From positions 1,516,727-1,580,726 of the forward strand of contig NZ_FSRB01000002.1 of NCBI RefSeq assembly GCF_900129635.1: a stretch of DNA of 64,000 bases. The letters run 5' to 3'. Shown one piece after another: positions 56,717 to 63,216 of this stretch (its first letter is position 1; the number at the start of each line of letters is the position of its first letter). Source of the stretch: Singulisphaera sp. GP187 (GTDB lineage: Bacteria > Planctomycetota > Planctomycetia > Isosphaerales > Isosphaeraceae). The position numbers were made by a program, and so were the translations under genes. The notes under the pieces were generated by a model that ran no database searches, was not told the DNA's origin, and was given only the letters and a program-made list of their open reading frames with translations.

Positions 56717-57049
56717 CTACTGCCCCCTCCTCGTCGCGTTCTTCGCCGTCTCACTCGAGTGGCACGACTTGCAGAGCAGTTCAACGTTGGTCTCTTCGAA
56801 GGCCAACTCCATGTTCACCCGAGGATCGATCTTGTGGTGGACCTCGACTCCAACCACTGGCCGTTCCCGCGTGCTGCACCGTTCACAGAGGATCCGCTCG
56901 GCGCGGATCCTCGAGCGGAACCGCTTCCATCGGGAGGTCCCATAGAGCTCGAGCAACACCGGGTCGCGACGGTTGCGGTTGTAATCCGTGTGCCGCGCGG
57001 CCGGCGTCGGCATCCAGGCAGGGCGAAGAGTTGGGATTCGTTTCGGCAT
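56717..57049 (-). CDS. HNH endonuclease
   Basis: 110 residues from ATG 57049. LYGTSRWKRFRSRIRAERIL, CERCSTRERPVVGVEVHHKI, DPRVNMELAFEETNVELLC and KSCHSS show the HNH beta-beta-alpha-metal fold with two zinc Cys pairs and the catalytic His in VHHKI. Genes of this kind next to terminases are often needed for packaging cleavage. The upstream extension to 57142 is not conserved-looking. Confidence 0.9.
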   Translation of the reverse strand: MPKRIPTLRPAWMPTPAARHTDYNRNRRDPVLLELYGTSRWKRFRSRIRAERILCERCSTRERPVVGVEVHHKIDPRVNMELAFEETNVELLCKSCHSSETAKNATRRGQ

Positions 57050-57216
57050 GAATGACCGCTTGAGCAATGGATAAGTGCCTGGACAGAGGAGGGGTACACA
57101 TCCTCTTCCAGGCTGGCAGCGATGGTTTCCCACACCAGCCAAGGCCGATGAGAACCTTGGCGTTCGCCCGATCGGGCTCTATCTGCCTCACCACTTGACC
57201 GGGCTAAATGCGGTGG

Positions 57217-57477
57217 TCAGCTCGCGTGAGGCAGAGCAGACCGTTTCTTTTTCGCGTCGGCGATCTCGAGCTGGTGGAGCTCGCGTTTGTGCATGCGCTC
57301 CTGACGGTCATTCGCATAACCGCGAGCGGCGCCGATGAGGGAGCTGAGACCGATCAGGATTGGCGGGATCATTTCCCAGCTCGGCCCATGGCGGTAAACC
57401 GCATCCGCGGCCCACCAGAGAGATGCCGCGACGTTGCATAAGAAAATTGAAGTCTGTGCGGTGAGATGGTTCGACAT
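57217..57477 (-). CDS. Small membrane protein (possible holin-like)
   Basis: 86 residues from ATG 57477, with two hydrophobic segments (about 9-27 and 35-52) and a charged C-terminal coil (NDRQERMHKRELHQLEIADA). This layout resembles small class II holins, but no endolysin gene is visible nearby, so the role is open. A TTG at 57531 overlapping the previous stop would add 18 residues. Confidence 0.45.
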   Translation of the reverse strand: MSNHLTAQTSIFLCNVAASLWWAADAVYRHGPSWEMIPPILIGLSSLIGAARGYANDRQERMHKRELHQLEIADAKKKRSALPHAS

Positions 57478-57527
57478 TGGTCGGGTCGGCTCGAAGAGGT
57501 CAGTGAGCTTTATCGAAGGGCCAGCGA

Positions 57528-57815
57528 TCAACCAGCGGCCAGCGCTTGAAGTTGCTCCCGATCCTTCAAGGCTTCGTTGATACCATTACGGACGGCTTTG
57601 GGAGTCACTCCCCAGAGGGCTGCGAGGTCGTTCGCCGAGTACGGCCGGATCCGGTTCTGACCGGGATCGAACAGACCTTTCGTGGTCGCGTGTAGCCAGA
57701 GCGCGTTGCGGCGTTTGCGGCTATGAACGTTCGTCAAGCGAGGAGCTCGACGTGGGCAGGCCTTCGCGTAGACACCCTCACCGGCCGTATTCTGGAAAAG
57801 CATCAATGACCTCAT
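57528..57815 (-). CDS. Probable helix-turn-helix protein
   Basis: 95 residues. The C-terminal half (RPYSANDLAALWGVTPKAVR, NGINEALKDREQLQAL) reads as a helix-turn-helix with recognition helix PKAVRNGINEAL. The first 50 residues are basic and Cys/His-poor. It probably regulates phage late or early genes. The start is ATG 57815, with 57803 possible. Confidence 0.55.
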   Translation of the reverse strand: MRSLMLFQNTAGEGVYAKACPRRAPRLTNVHSRKRRNALWLHATTKGLFDPGQNRIRPYSANDLAALWGVTPKAVRNGINEALKDREQLQALAAG

Positions 57816-57832
57816 CCTGATAGACTTACCGG

Positions 57833-58621
57833 TTATTGGTTCGAGTTAGCGACTCTGTCGATTTCAAGGATGGAGCGGCCGATCAGTTCGACGACTCGTG
57901 GGTGGACGGCATTGCCGAGGCAGCGATCTCGGTCCACGAGATGGGGAAACCCATCATCCACTCGACATACTCGGGGTGTGGGCGTGCCCTGACTGGACAG
58001 GGATCGCGGCCGGCGAGTCCGTAGAGCAGGCCAATCAATCGAGTTCCCAGCAAACTGCATGTCTGCCAGGTTTCCTTCGACCGCAGTTTCCAAGGGAAGT
58101 TTGAAACCGCGTCGACAACTGTGGGGGTAGGCAACAATCCAGGCACGGTTGCGAATGTGATCCGCTCCGATGGCCCAAGCACCCACCACGATCGGCGTTG
58201 CGGTGTAACCCGCTCGATCCAAGTCGGCGAGAACCTGGTCAGCCCCGCGAGCCCGGAGAGCAGGCACGTTCTCAGCAATGACCCAACTGGGTCGGATCTC
58301 CTTGATGAGCCTGAGCATCTGATACCAGAGGCCTGACCTCTCCCCTTCAAGTCCTTTGCCCTTGCCGGCCGTGCTAATGTCTTGACAGGGGAAGCCACCG
58401 CAGACGACGTCGATTTCACCAAGTCCATCTGCCTTCAGTCTCCTGCTACTCAGTGTGCGAACATCTTCATAGATCCAGGACTTGGGCCAATGCTTGCGTA
58501 TGACGCGGCGGGCATAGCCGTCCTGCTCGCAGAAGGCGATCGTTTTCATCCCGGCTCGTTCGAGACCGAGAGAGAAGCCGCCGATACCGGAGAACAGGTC
58601 GAGGACTCGTAACTTGTTCAT
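57833..58621 (-). CDS. DNA (cytosine-5) methyltransferase
   Basis: 262 residues from ATG 58621. Motif I is VLDLFSGIGGFSLGLERAG, motif IV is VVCGGFPCQDIS with the catalytic Cys, motif VI is WVIAENVPALR, motif VIII-like is HIRNRAWIVAY, and motif X is RCLGNAVHPRVVELI. It methylates C5 of cytosine in some unknown site. The target-recognition region (about 180-235) is short. No restriction partner lies beside it, so it is an orphan phage methylase that may protect phage DNA. The ATG overlaps the previous stop (ATGA). Confidence 0.92.
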   Translation of the reverse strand: MNKLRVLDLFSGIGGFSLGLERAGMKTIAFCEQDGYARRVIRKHWPKSWIYEDVRTLSSRRLKADGLGEIDVVCGGFPCQDISTAGKGKGLEGERSGLWYQMLRLIKEIRPSWVIAENVPALRARGADQVLADLDRAGYTATPIVVGAWAIGADHIRNRAWIVAYPHSCRRGFKLPLETAVEGNLADMQFAGNSIDWPALRTRRPRSLSSQGTPTPRVCRVDDGFPHLVDRDRCLGNAVHPRVVELIGRSILEIDRVANSNQ

Positions 58622-59094
58622 TGAATCTGCACGTCCACAACGTTGGCGAGCTTGGCCGTTCGGATGATCGCCTGGTTTTCTAAGCCTTGGCGACTGCTCT
58701 TGGAGCCATCCACTAACCACGGTTCGACGAGCGATTCCGGAACGATGAAACCGTCGACCTCGTAATTGACCTGATGGACCTGGTCGACCAAGTACTCCAG
58801 ATAGAGCTCTTCCTTGTGCTCGATCAAAGGAGTTGCTTCGATCGCCTTTCCCCAGGCTCGAGGCTTGGAAACGAAGTCCGCAGGCTTCCCCTCTCGCTCG
58901 CGTCGCTCGTTCACTTCCTTGGCGTAGTTAGATCCGAGGTAGCAATCCATTCGAGTCCGTTTACGGAGTCGGCCAGTGAATGGATTCGGGTCGCCGGCGT
59001 CCGACTTCTTCGTCATCCTCGGTTCAGTCAAAGTCTCCAGGCTAACCAGAGTCTTTTCGTTGATTCCGCGCAAGAGCGGCTCGAGGTGGTTCAC
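58618..59094 (-). CDS. Hypothetical phage protein, coupled to the methyltransferase
   Basis: 158 residues from GTG 59094, chosen because AGAGGA lies seven bases upstream and conserved-looking sequence starts there (NHLEPLLRGINEKTLVSLET). LTEPRMTKKSDAGDPNPFTG, RMDCYLGSNYAKEVNERRER and KPRAWGKAIEATPLIEHKE follow. The middle half is Lys/Arg-rich. The overlap with the methylase start (ATGA) couples the two. No family is recognised. Confidence 0.6.
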   Translation of the reverse strand: MNHLEPLLRGINEKTLVSLETLTEPRMTKKSDAGDPNPFTGRLRKRTRMDCYLGSNYAKEVNERREREGKPADFVSKPRAWGKAIEATPLIEHKEELYLEYLVDQVHQVNYEVDGFIVPESLVEPWLVDGSKSSRQGLENQAIIRTAKLANVVDVQIQ

Positions 59095-59218
59095 CCGAGG
59101 TCCTCTTTCGGTGTTTCGGCGGGGTAGGTGTGCGAAGGGTCCCGAGCCAACCCATAACTGGATCGACTCGGTATGATATTTAGGGTTGGATGAAGGAAGA
59201 GCCGATCGCGTCAACCGC

Positions 59219-59467
59219 TTATTGAAGACCGACCGCCACGACAAACGGACCGAGGGTGAAAGCCTCGAGGCTCCGCGTATCGTGCTCGGCAATCCATTGG
59301 GCCCACCGGCTGCGTGTCCCCCAAATCAGTTCGATAATGACCAACTGATCGGTGAGACGGTTCCGCTTCACGACCTCGACGCGAAACCAAAGAGGGATCC
59401 GGCTTCGACGACGGGGGCCGCGGCCCCCGTCGTCGGCGGATGGTGACCGGCGCGGTGAGAGGTCCAT
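59219..59467 (-). CDS. Small hypothetical protein encoded over a palindrome
   Basis: 82 residues from ATG 59467. The first 25 are Arg/Ser/Gly-rich and encoded by the 30-bp palindrome region. The rest (LWFRVEVVKRNRLTDQLVII, ELIWGTRSRWAQWIAEHDTR) looks like a real small folded domain. No family is recognised. Confidence 0.45.
   Translation of the reverse strand: MDLSPRRSPSADDGGRGPRRRSRIPLWFRVEVVKRNRLTDQLVIIELIWGTRSRWAQWIAEHDTRSLEAFTLGPFVVAVGLQ
59406..59435. repeat. Perfect 30-bp palindrome
   Basis: CGACGACGGGGGCCG is followed immediately by its exact reverse complement, with no loop. It could form a cruciform or bind a dimeric protein. Confidence 0.9.
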
Positions 59468-59678
59468 CGAGTCGGCTCCGACCAATCACCGATCGCCGGC
59501 CACGTTTTTGAAATCAGGTGCGGGCCCCAAGCCTACCGAAACCTGATCGGTCCAGGCCGGCCAATCCAACGCCGGCGGGCGCAGACGCGGAGAGCTCGCC
59601 AGGCGTGGCGACGTCGTCAACCGTCGCCCCCGGGCGGGAATGGCGGTCAAACTTGTGAGCGATCTTGAGGCGTGGGAG

Positions 59679-60041
59679 TCAGCCACGATTGGGGCTCCAG
59701 TTGGATATCGGTTGGCCATTGCGTCGCGCATCGACGCGCACCGAAGCCAGCCACTCCAGCTTCTCCGGGTCGTGCGAGCACTCTCGACTCAGCTCTCGGT
59801 ATTCACCAGCACTGACGGTCTGCTTCGTCGCCTGGGTCTCAGGAGCGGCGCCGAGGATCCGTCTGATCTGCCTTGGGGTCAGGCCCGTGAGCGTCGACAA
59901 GTTCGCGACCGGCTCCCCATCGGCGGCATACCGCACGATCAGGATATTTCGCCGAGCGACCTCGAGCGCTTCACGTTGCGAATAGGGGCCAGAGAATTTT
60001 CCTGGCCTCCGTCGTGGTGTGAGAGTCGAAGTTGTTGGCAT
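59679..60041 (-). CDS. Helix-turn-helix regulator
   Basis: 120 residues from ATG 60041. SQREALEVARRNILIVRYAA, then NLSTLTGLTPRQIRRILG is a clear helix-turn-helix with recognition helix TPRQIRRILG. The C-terminal part (EYRELSRECSHDPEKLEWLA) is helical. It is the first gene of the leftward transcription unit and lies across an operator-like region from the rightward recombinase genes, the usual layout of a phage switch. ATG 60059 is an alternative start. Confidence 0.6.
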   Translation of the reverse strand: MPTTSTLTPRRRPGKFSGPYSQREALEVARRNILIVRYAADGEPVANLSTLTGLTPRQIRRILGAAPETQATKQTVSAGEYRELSRECSHDPEKLEWLASVRVDARRNGQPISNWSPNRG

Positions 60042-60467
60042 CGTCACGTCTTGGTGCATCGTCGAAGGGGACGGGCGTCGGCCCCAACCGTAGTGAACTG
60101 ACCGGGGAGTGATCGATACTCCCCTCAAAAATGTTTCTCGAGGGACATAGGTTCGCGATGTCACGCGGCAAACGTCTATATCCAGGCGAGTTTCGCGACT
60201 TCACAGCCGGTCATTGTCCGTTGGGACGGTTTCACAGATGCGAGGTCATCGCGCGATCCATCCACGCTTCTGCCCTTCGTCGTGCAAGACACGGTCAGCT
60301 CCCCTCGTATTCAGCGGCATCGCCGGAATCAACCCATTCAGCCCATCTTAACACGTGTCGGCGTTTTCAGTGTACGTCAAGACACCGAAAATCGGCCAAC
60401 TATCTGTACAGGGCCGAACAGGACTGGACAGCCTATTTTCCCGGAGCCATGCTTGAGCTCGGTTTAC

Positions 60468-60520
60468 TTGCTAAAGCGCAAGCAAACCATTGCGCTTGAG
60501 CAAGGTTGCTAAGGCGCAAG
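60468..60520. promoter_or_regulatory. Operator-like cluster between divergent regulator and recombinase
   Basis: TTGCTAAAGCGCAAG (60468-60482) and TTGCTAAGGCGCAAG (60506-60520) are direct repeats 38 bases apart. Between them TTGCGCTTGAGCAA (60490-60503) is an inverted copy with one change. Three such sites in 53 bases, in the gap 60042-60557 between divergent genes, suggest binding of a dimeric regulator. The rest of that gap has no convincing gene. Confidence 0.65.
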
Positions 60521-60557
60521 ATTACGCGGTTTTCCGCTTGAAATCCGAGGTGAAACG

Positions 60558-61415
60558 ATGGGTCGAGTCGTCATCTATTACCGAGTCTCGAGCGACGAAC
60601 AGTTCCAGTCGGGTGCTGGCCTCGGGGCGCAGCAAGATGCGTGCCTGCGTTATGTCGAGCGGGAAGGGCTCGAGCTGGTCGACCAGGTCGAGGAGGAAGG
60701 CGGGGTGTCGGGGGAGACACCCCTCGAACGTCGGCCCGGCCTCGTTGCCGCCGTGCAACTCCTGAAACGCGGAGATATCCTCCTGGTCTCCAAACGCGAC
60801 CGAGCCGCGCGGGACACGATGATGATCGCGATGCTCGAGGCGATGTTGAAAGGGAAGCGCTGCCGTCTCGTCTCGGCCCTGGGTGAAGGGACGGAAGCGC
60901 TCGACCCCAACGACCCCATGGCCTTTCTGACCAAAGGGATCGTTGACCTCTTCTCCCAATTTGAGCTGATGATGATTCGCTTTCGTACGGCAGGTGGTCT
61001 CCGAGCCAAGCGCCGAAAGAACGAGCGGAACGGAAAAACTCCCTATGGCTGGGACCTTCACGACGACGGCCGCCGGAGCAAGATGAAGACCGACAAGGAC
61101 ACAGGCAGAGTTCTCAGCGGCGGCCTGCCAATCGCGCTGGTCGAGAACCCGACCGAGCAAGAGGGGCTCCGGATGATGGACCGGCTCCATCAGGCCGGTT
61201 GCTCCCTTGCGGCGATCGCCGACTCGCTGAACTCCAACTCGCTGTACACGAAGGCCGGCAAGCCTTGGGCCCGGTCGTCAGTGGCGTACTGTCTGAAGGT
61301 TTCGATCCCACTTCTGAAAGGCGGCGAGAATGAAGTCAAAGCAAAGGCGGCCGGTCCAGCGCGTGACGTTGGCGGACCAGCTCCGGGCGGCGATCGCCAA
61401 CTGCAACCGATCTGA
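60558..61415 (+). CDS. Serine recombinase with intact catalytic Ser
   Basis: 285 residues. The resolvase domain (about 1-150) has the nucleophile Ser in RVVIYYRVSSDEQ, RDRAARDT with catalytic Arg, and the helix E region IVDLFSQFELMMIRFRT. The recombinase-type DNA-binding part (LRAKRRKNERNGKTPYGWDL, MMDRLHQAGCSLAAIADSLN) follows but is short compared with large integrases (450-600). AGGTG lies before ATG 60558. The last 28 codons overlap the XRE gene in another frame. It may invert or resolve DNA, or act in element excision. Confidence 0.88.
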   Translation: MGRVVIYYRVSSDEQFQSGAGLGAQQDACLRYVEREGLELVDQVEEEGGVSGETPLERRPGLVAAVQLLKRGDILLVSKRDRAARDTMMIAMLEAMLKGKRCRLVSALGEGTEALDPNDPMAFLTKGIVDLFSQFELMMIRFRTAGGLRAKRRKNERNGKTPYGWDLHDDGRRSKMKTDKDTGRVLSGGLPIALVENPTEQEGLRMMDRLHQAGCSLAAIADSLNSNSLYTKAGKPWARSSVAYCLKVSIPLLKGGENEVKAKAAGPARDVGGPAPGGDRQLQPI

Positions 61416-61650
61416 GTACGAAATTGCGACCGAGTCGGGCGTCAGCCAAGGGAGCGTGACCCGGTTCATGCGCGGCGAGCGTGACTGGACGCTCGGCACG
61501 GCCGACCACGTTGCCGAGGTCCTGGGGCTCGACCTGGCCGGCGCGAAGTACGCGCCGGCCAGCAGGCCCGGGGCGAAGCGACTGCCGAGGCGCGTCACCA
61601 GCTCGTCGTCGCCGGCGACGACGGCCGACGTCGTCCCGGAGCTCAACTGA
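61330..61650 (+). CDS. XRE-type helix-turn-helix regulator
   Basis: 106 residues. VTLADQLRAAIANCNRSEYE, then IATESGVSQGSVTRFMRGER and DWTLGTADHVAEVLGLDL is an XRE/Cro-type DNA-binding domain (about 12-70). The C-terminus is low-complexity. It overlaps the recombinase gene by 86 bases, so their expression is linked. Probable phage repressor or recombinase regulator. Confidence 0.8.
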   Translation: MKSKQRRPVQRVTLADQLRAAIANCNRSEYEIATESGVSQGSVTRFMRGERDWTLGTADHVAEVLGLDLAGAKYAPASRPGAKRLPRRVTSSSSPATTADVVPELN

Positions 61651-61685
61651 GTCCACCTATCCCAAGTCCACGAAGGGAAAAATCA

Positions 61686-62102
61686 ATGCCGCGAGTTATC
61701 GGTTACATGCGGGTCGCGACCGTCCAGCAAGACAACACGAGGATGTCTCTTGAGAACCAGCGGAGGCACCTGGAGATTTATGCGCGGACCCACGGTTTGG
61801 ACCTGATCGACGTCATCGCGGACGAGGGGTATTCGGCGAACGACCGGCAACGTCCCGGACTCGTCGAGCTCAGGAAGAGGTTGGACAAGCACGAGATCGA
61901 CGCCGTGATCGTCTGTTCTTTGGATCGACTGACTCGATCCATTGGGCTTTTGGACGAGCTCGTTCAGCGCTACTTCGACAAAAAGATCGAGCTGATCACG
62001 TTGGAGGAGGGTATCAACCAGTGCACCATCGTCGGCCGAAACACCTTCGAGCTGCTCCGGACGATCGCAGAATGGAAGCGGTTGAACATCCTGGAGACGT
62101 GA
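61686..62102 (+). CDS. Serine-recombinase N-terminal domain with Ser-to-Ala at the active site
   Basis: 138 residues: a resolvase domain only. RVIGYMRVATVQQDNTRMSL aligns with the YxRVS motif, but the nucleophile position is Ala. VIVCSLDRLTRSIGLLDEL keeps the Arg-rich helix. The protein ends after IAEWKRLNILET, where helix E begins, so there is no DNA-binding domain. It cannot cleave DNA by the known mechanism; it may form mixed dimers with the active recombinase encoded 270 bases upstream. AAGGGA precedes ATG 61686. Confidence 0.82.
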   Translation: MPRVIGYMRVATVQQDNTRMSLENQRRHLEIYARTHGLDLIDVIADEGYSANDRQRPGLVELRKRLDKHEIDAVIVCSLDRLTRSIGLLDELVQRYFDKKIELITLEEGINQCTIVGRNTFELLRTIAEWKRLNILET

Positions 62103-62223
62103 GAAACCAAACGACCCCGGCCCACGCGGGTCGAGGTCGAGGTGAGATCGGAGCTGACTGTTTCCGCGGTTGGATCCGGGCCCTGGGTGTCCAACCGGGG
62201 CGATACAGCCAACGCAGGCCGAT

Positions 62224-62346
62224 CCCCGTCACGGGGTGAATTGCCGGCGGCGCTCTACCTGATTGAGCTACGGGCGAGCATTACGAGCTCGACCGAGGGG
62301 ATTCGAACCCGCGACCTCCGTCGGCATCACAACGATACTTTGTGAT
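62224..62346 (-). ncRNA. Circularly permuted tRNA-like structured RNA
   Basis: Read on the minus strand: hairpin ATCACAA-AGTATCG-TTGTGAT (62346-62326), anticodon-side strand GCCGACGG (62325-62318), variable AGGTC, T-arm GCGGG-TTCGAAT-CCCCT (62312-62296), acceptor CGGTCGA (62295-62289), an 11-nt linker (62288-62278), acceptor TCGCCCG (62277-62271), TA, D-arm GCTC-AATCAGGTA-GAGC, G, CCGCCGGC (62250-62243), hairpin CCCCG-TGA-CGGGG (62236-62224). Acceptor strands pair at 6 of 7 positions and CCGCCGGC/GCCGACGG at 7 of 8. All spacings are those of a normal tRNA, with the halves exchanged. No anticodon can be read. Confidence 0.6.
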
Positions 62347-62489
62347 TTCGGAGTGTCAAATTCCTCAGGAGGCCGCCACCCCTCCCACTCGACATACTCG
62401 ATCATCGCGATACACCCGTAGAGATAGCCCACCACCAGACCGACGAGTAGCGCGATGCTGGTCGGTCCCCATTCCCACTCCCACTCCAT
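62268..62489 (-). CDS. Doubtful small membrane protein
   Basis: 73 residues from ATG 62489. MEWEWEWGPTSIALLVGLVV, then GYLYGCIAMIEYVEW gives one membrane helix. The last 27 residues are read through the tRNA-like RNA region, which is not expected of a real gene, so it is either shorter in function or not coding. Confidence 0.3.
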   Translation of the reverse strand: MEWEWEWGPTSIALLVGLVVGYLYGCIAMIEYVEWEGWRPPEEFDTPKSQSIVVMPTEVAGSNPLGRARNARP

Positions 62490-63021
62490 CCGACCCCTCC
62501 CTTCGTCACACAACCGCTTGCGGATAGAGCCGACTCACCTCGTGAGGCATGGGGCCGGTGCGTCCGGCGTCTCCGGCGGGAATTGACCATCGCCCGAAAG
62601 GTGAAGGTTGCTACCGTCGGGATCCTCTCTGAACGACCCACCCCCACGGGAAATCACGGACGCTGGTTCCTCGCGACGCTCCGGAGCCGCAACGACGGCC
62701 TAGGATTTCGAGGCGGGTGCGGAGCGCGTTGATGAAGGCGACCGTGTTTTTTCTCCCCGATCGCCGATTCGAAACGGCACCGCCCTGGTCCGTCAGAACC
62801 AGGGCGGCCCGCGCCCTTCACTTCTCACCTGCAACAATCGCTCGCAACAAGACAAAACGTGCACAGAAAAATGACATCTTAGGATGTCGACAGCCAAGTG
62901 TACCACCTGATCAATCGGTCAGCGCGAGCGCTCTGCTTGACACTCCCACCAAATTTCTTCCCGATCGTCAAAATCAGGCCCTCCCAGACTCTATGTCCGG
63001 TTGATCGCTATTGGGGCGCAT
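62490..63021. other. Gap without a recognisable gene
   Basis: No convincing frame on either strand. The DNA from about 62820 to 62960 is less GC-rich than its flanks. Confidence 0.4.
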
Positions 63022-63054
63022 GAAAAAGGGCCGAGCACAACAAGTGCCCGGCCC
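63022..63054 (-). terminator. Second intrinsic terminator for the right-edge gene
   Basis: On the minus strand GGGCCGGGCAC and GTGCTCGGCCC pair (one G-T) over the loop TTGTT, and TTTTTC follows directly. Confidence 0.8.
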
Positions 63055-63106
63055 GGGTGGGAGCTAACGCGAGACAAGACGAGGATCGGCACTCGCCCCA
63101 CCTCGA

Positions 63107-63151
63107 GCGCAATAAAAAACGCCGTGCCCCCCGTCTCAAGGGACACGGCGT
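63107..63151 (-). terminator. First intrinsic terminator for the right-edge gene
   Basis: On the minus strand ACGCCGTGTCCC and GGGGCACGGCGT pair over a 9-nt loop with one mismatch, followed by TTTTTTATT. It lies 66 bases after the stop at 63217. Confidence 0.85.
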
Positions 63152-63216
63152 CTGTTGGTGATGTCGGAACGCCCGACGCGCGGAGTTTAACCGGGGTGCT
63201 CGATTGGTGGAAGTCA

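Noticed and set aside
62224-62346. Reading the tRNA-like arms as two separate partial tRNAs or an att site
   Set aside because: Acceptor and anticodon strands of the two halves pair with each other too well for unrelated fragments, and the sequence does not match the tRNA-Asp half at 35921.
62224-62346. Permuted tmRNA
   Set aside because: A normal D-stem is present, there is no tag reading frame, and the acceptor lacks the alanine G3-U70 pair and GGG start.
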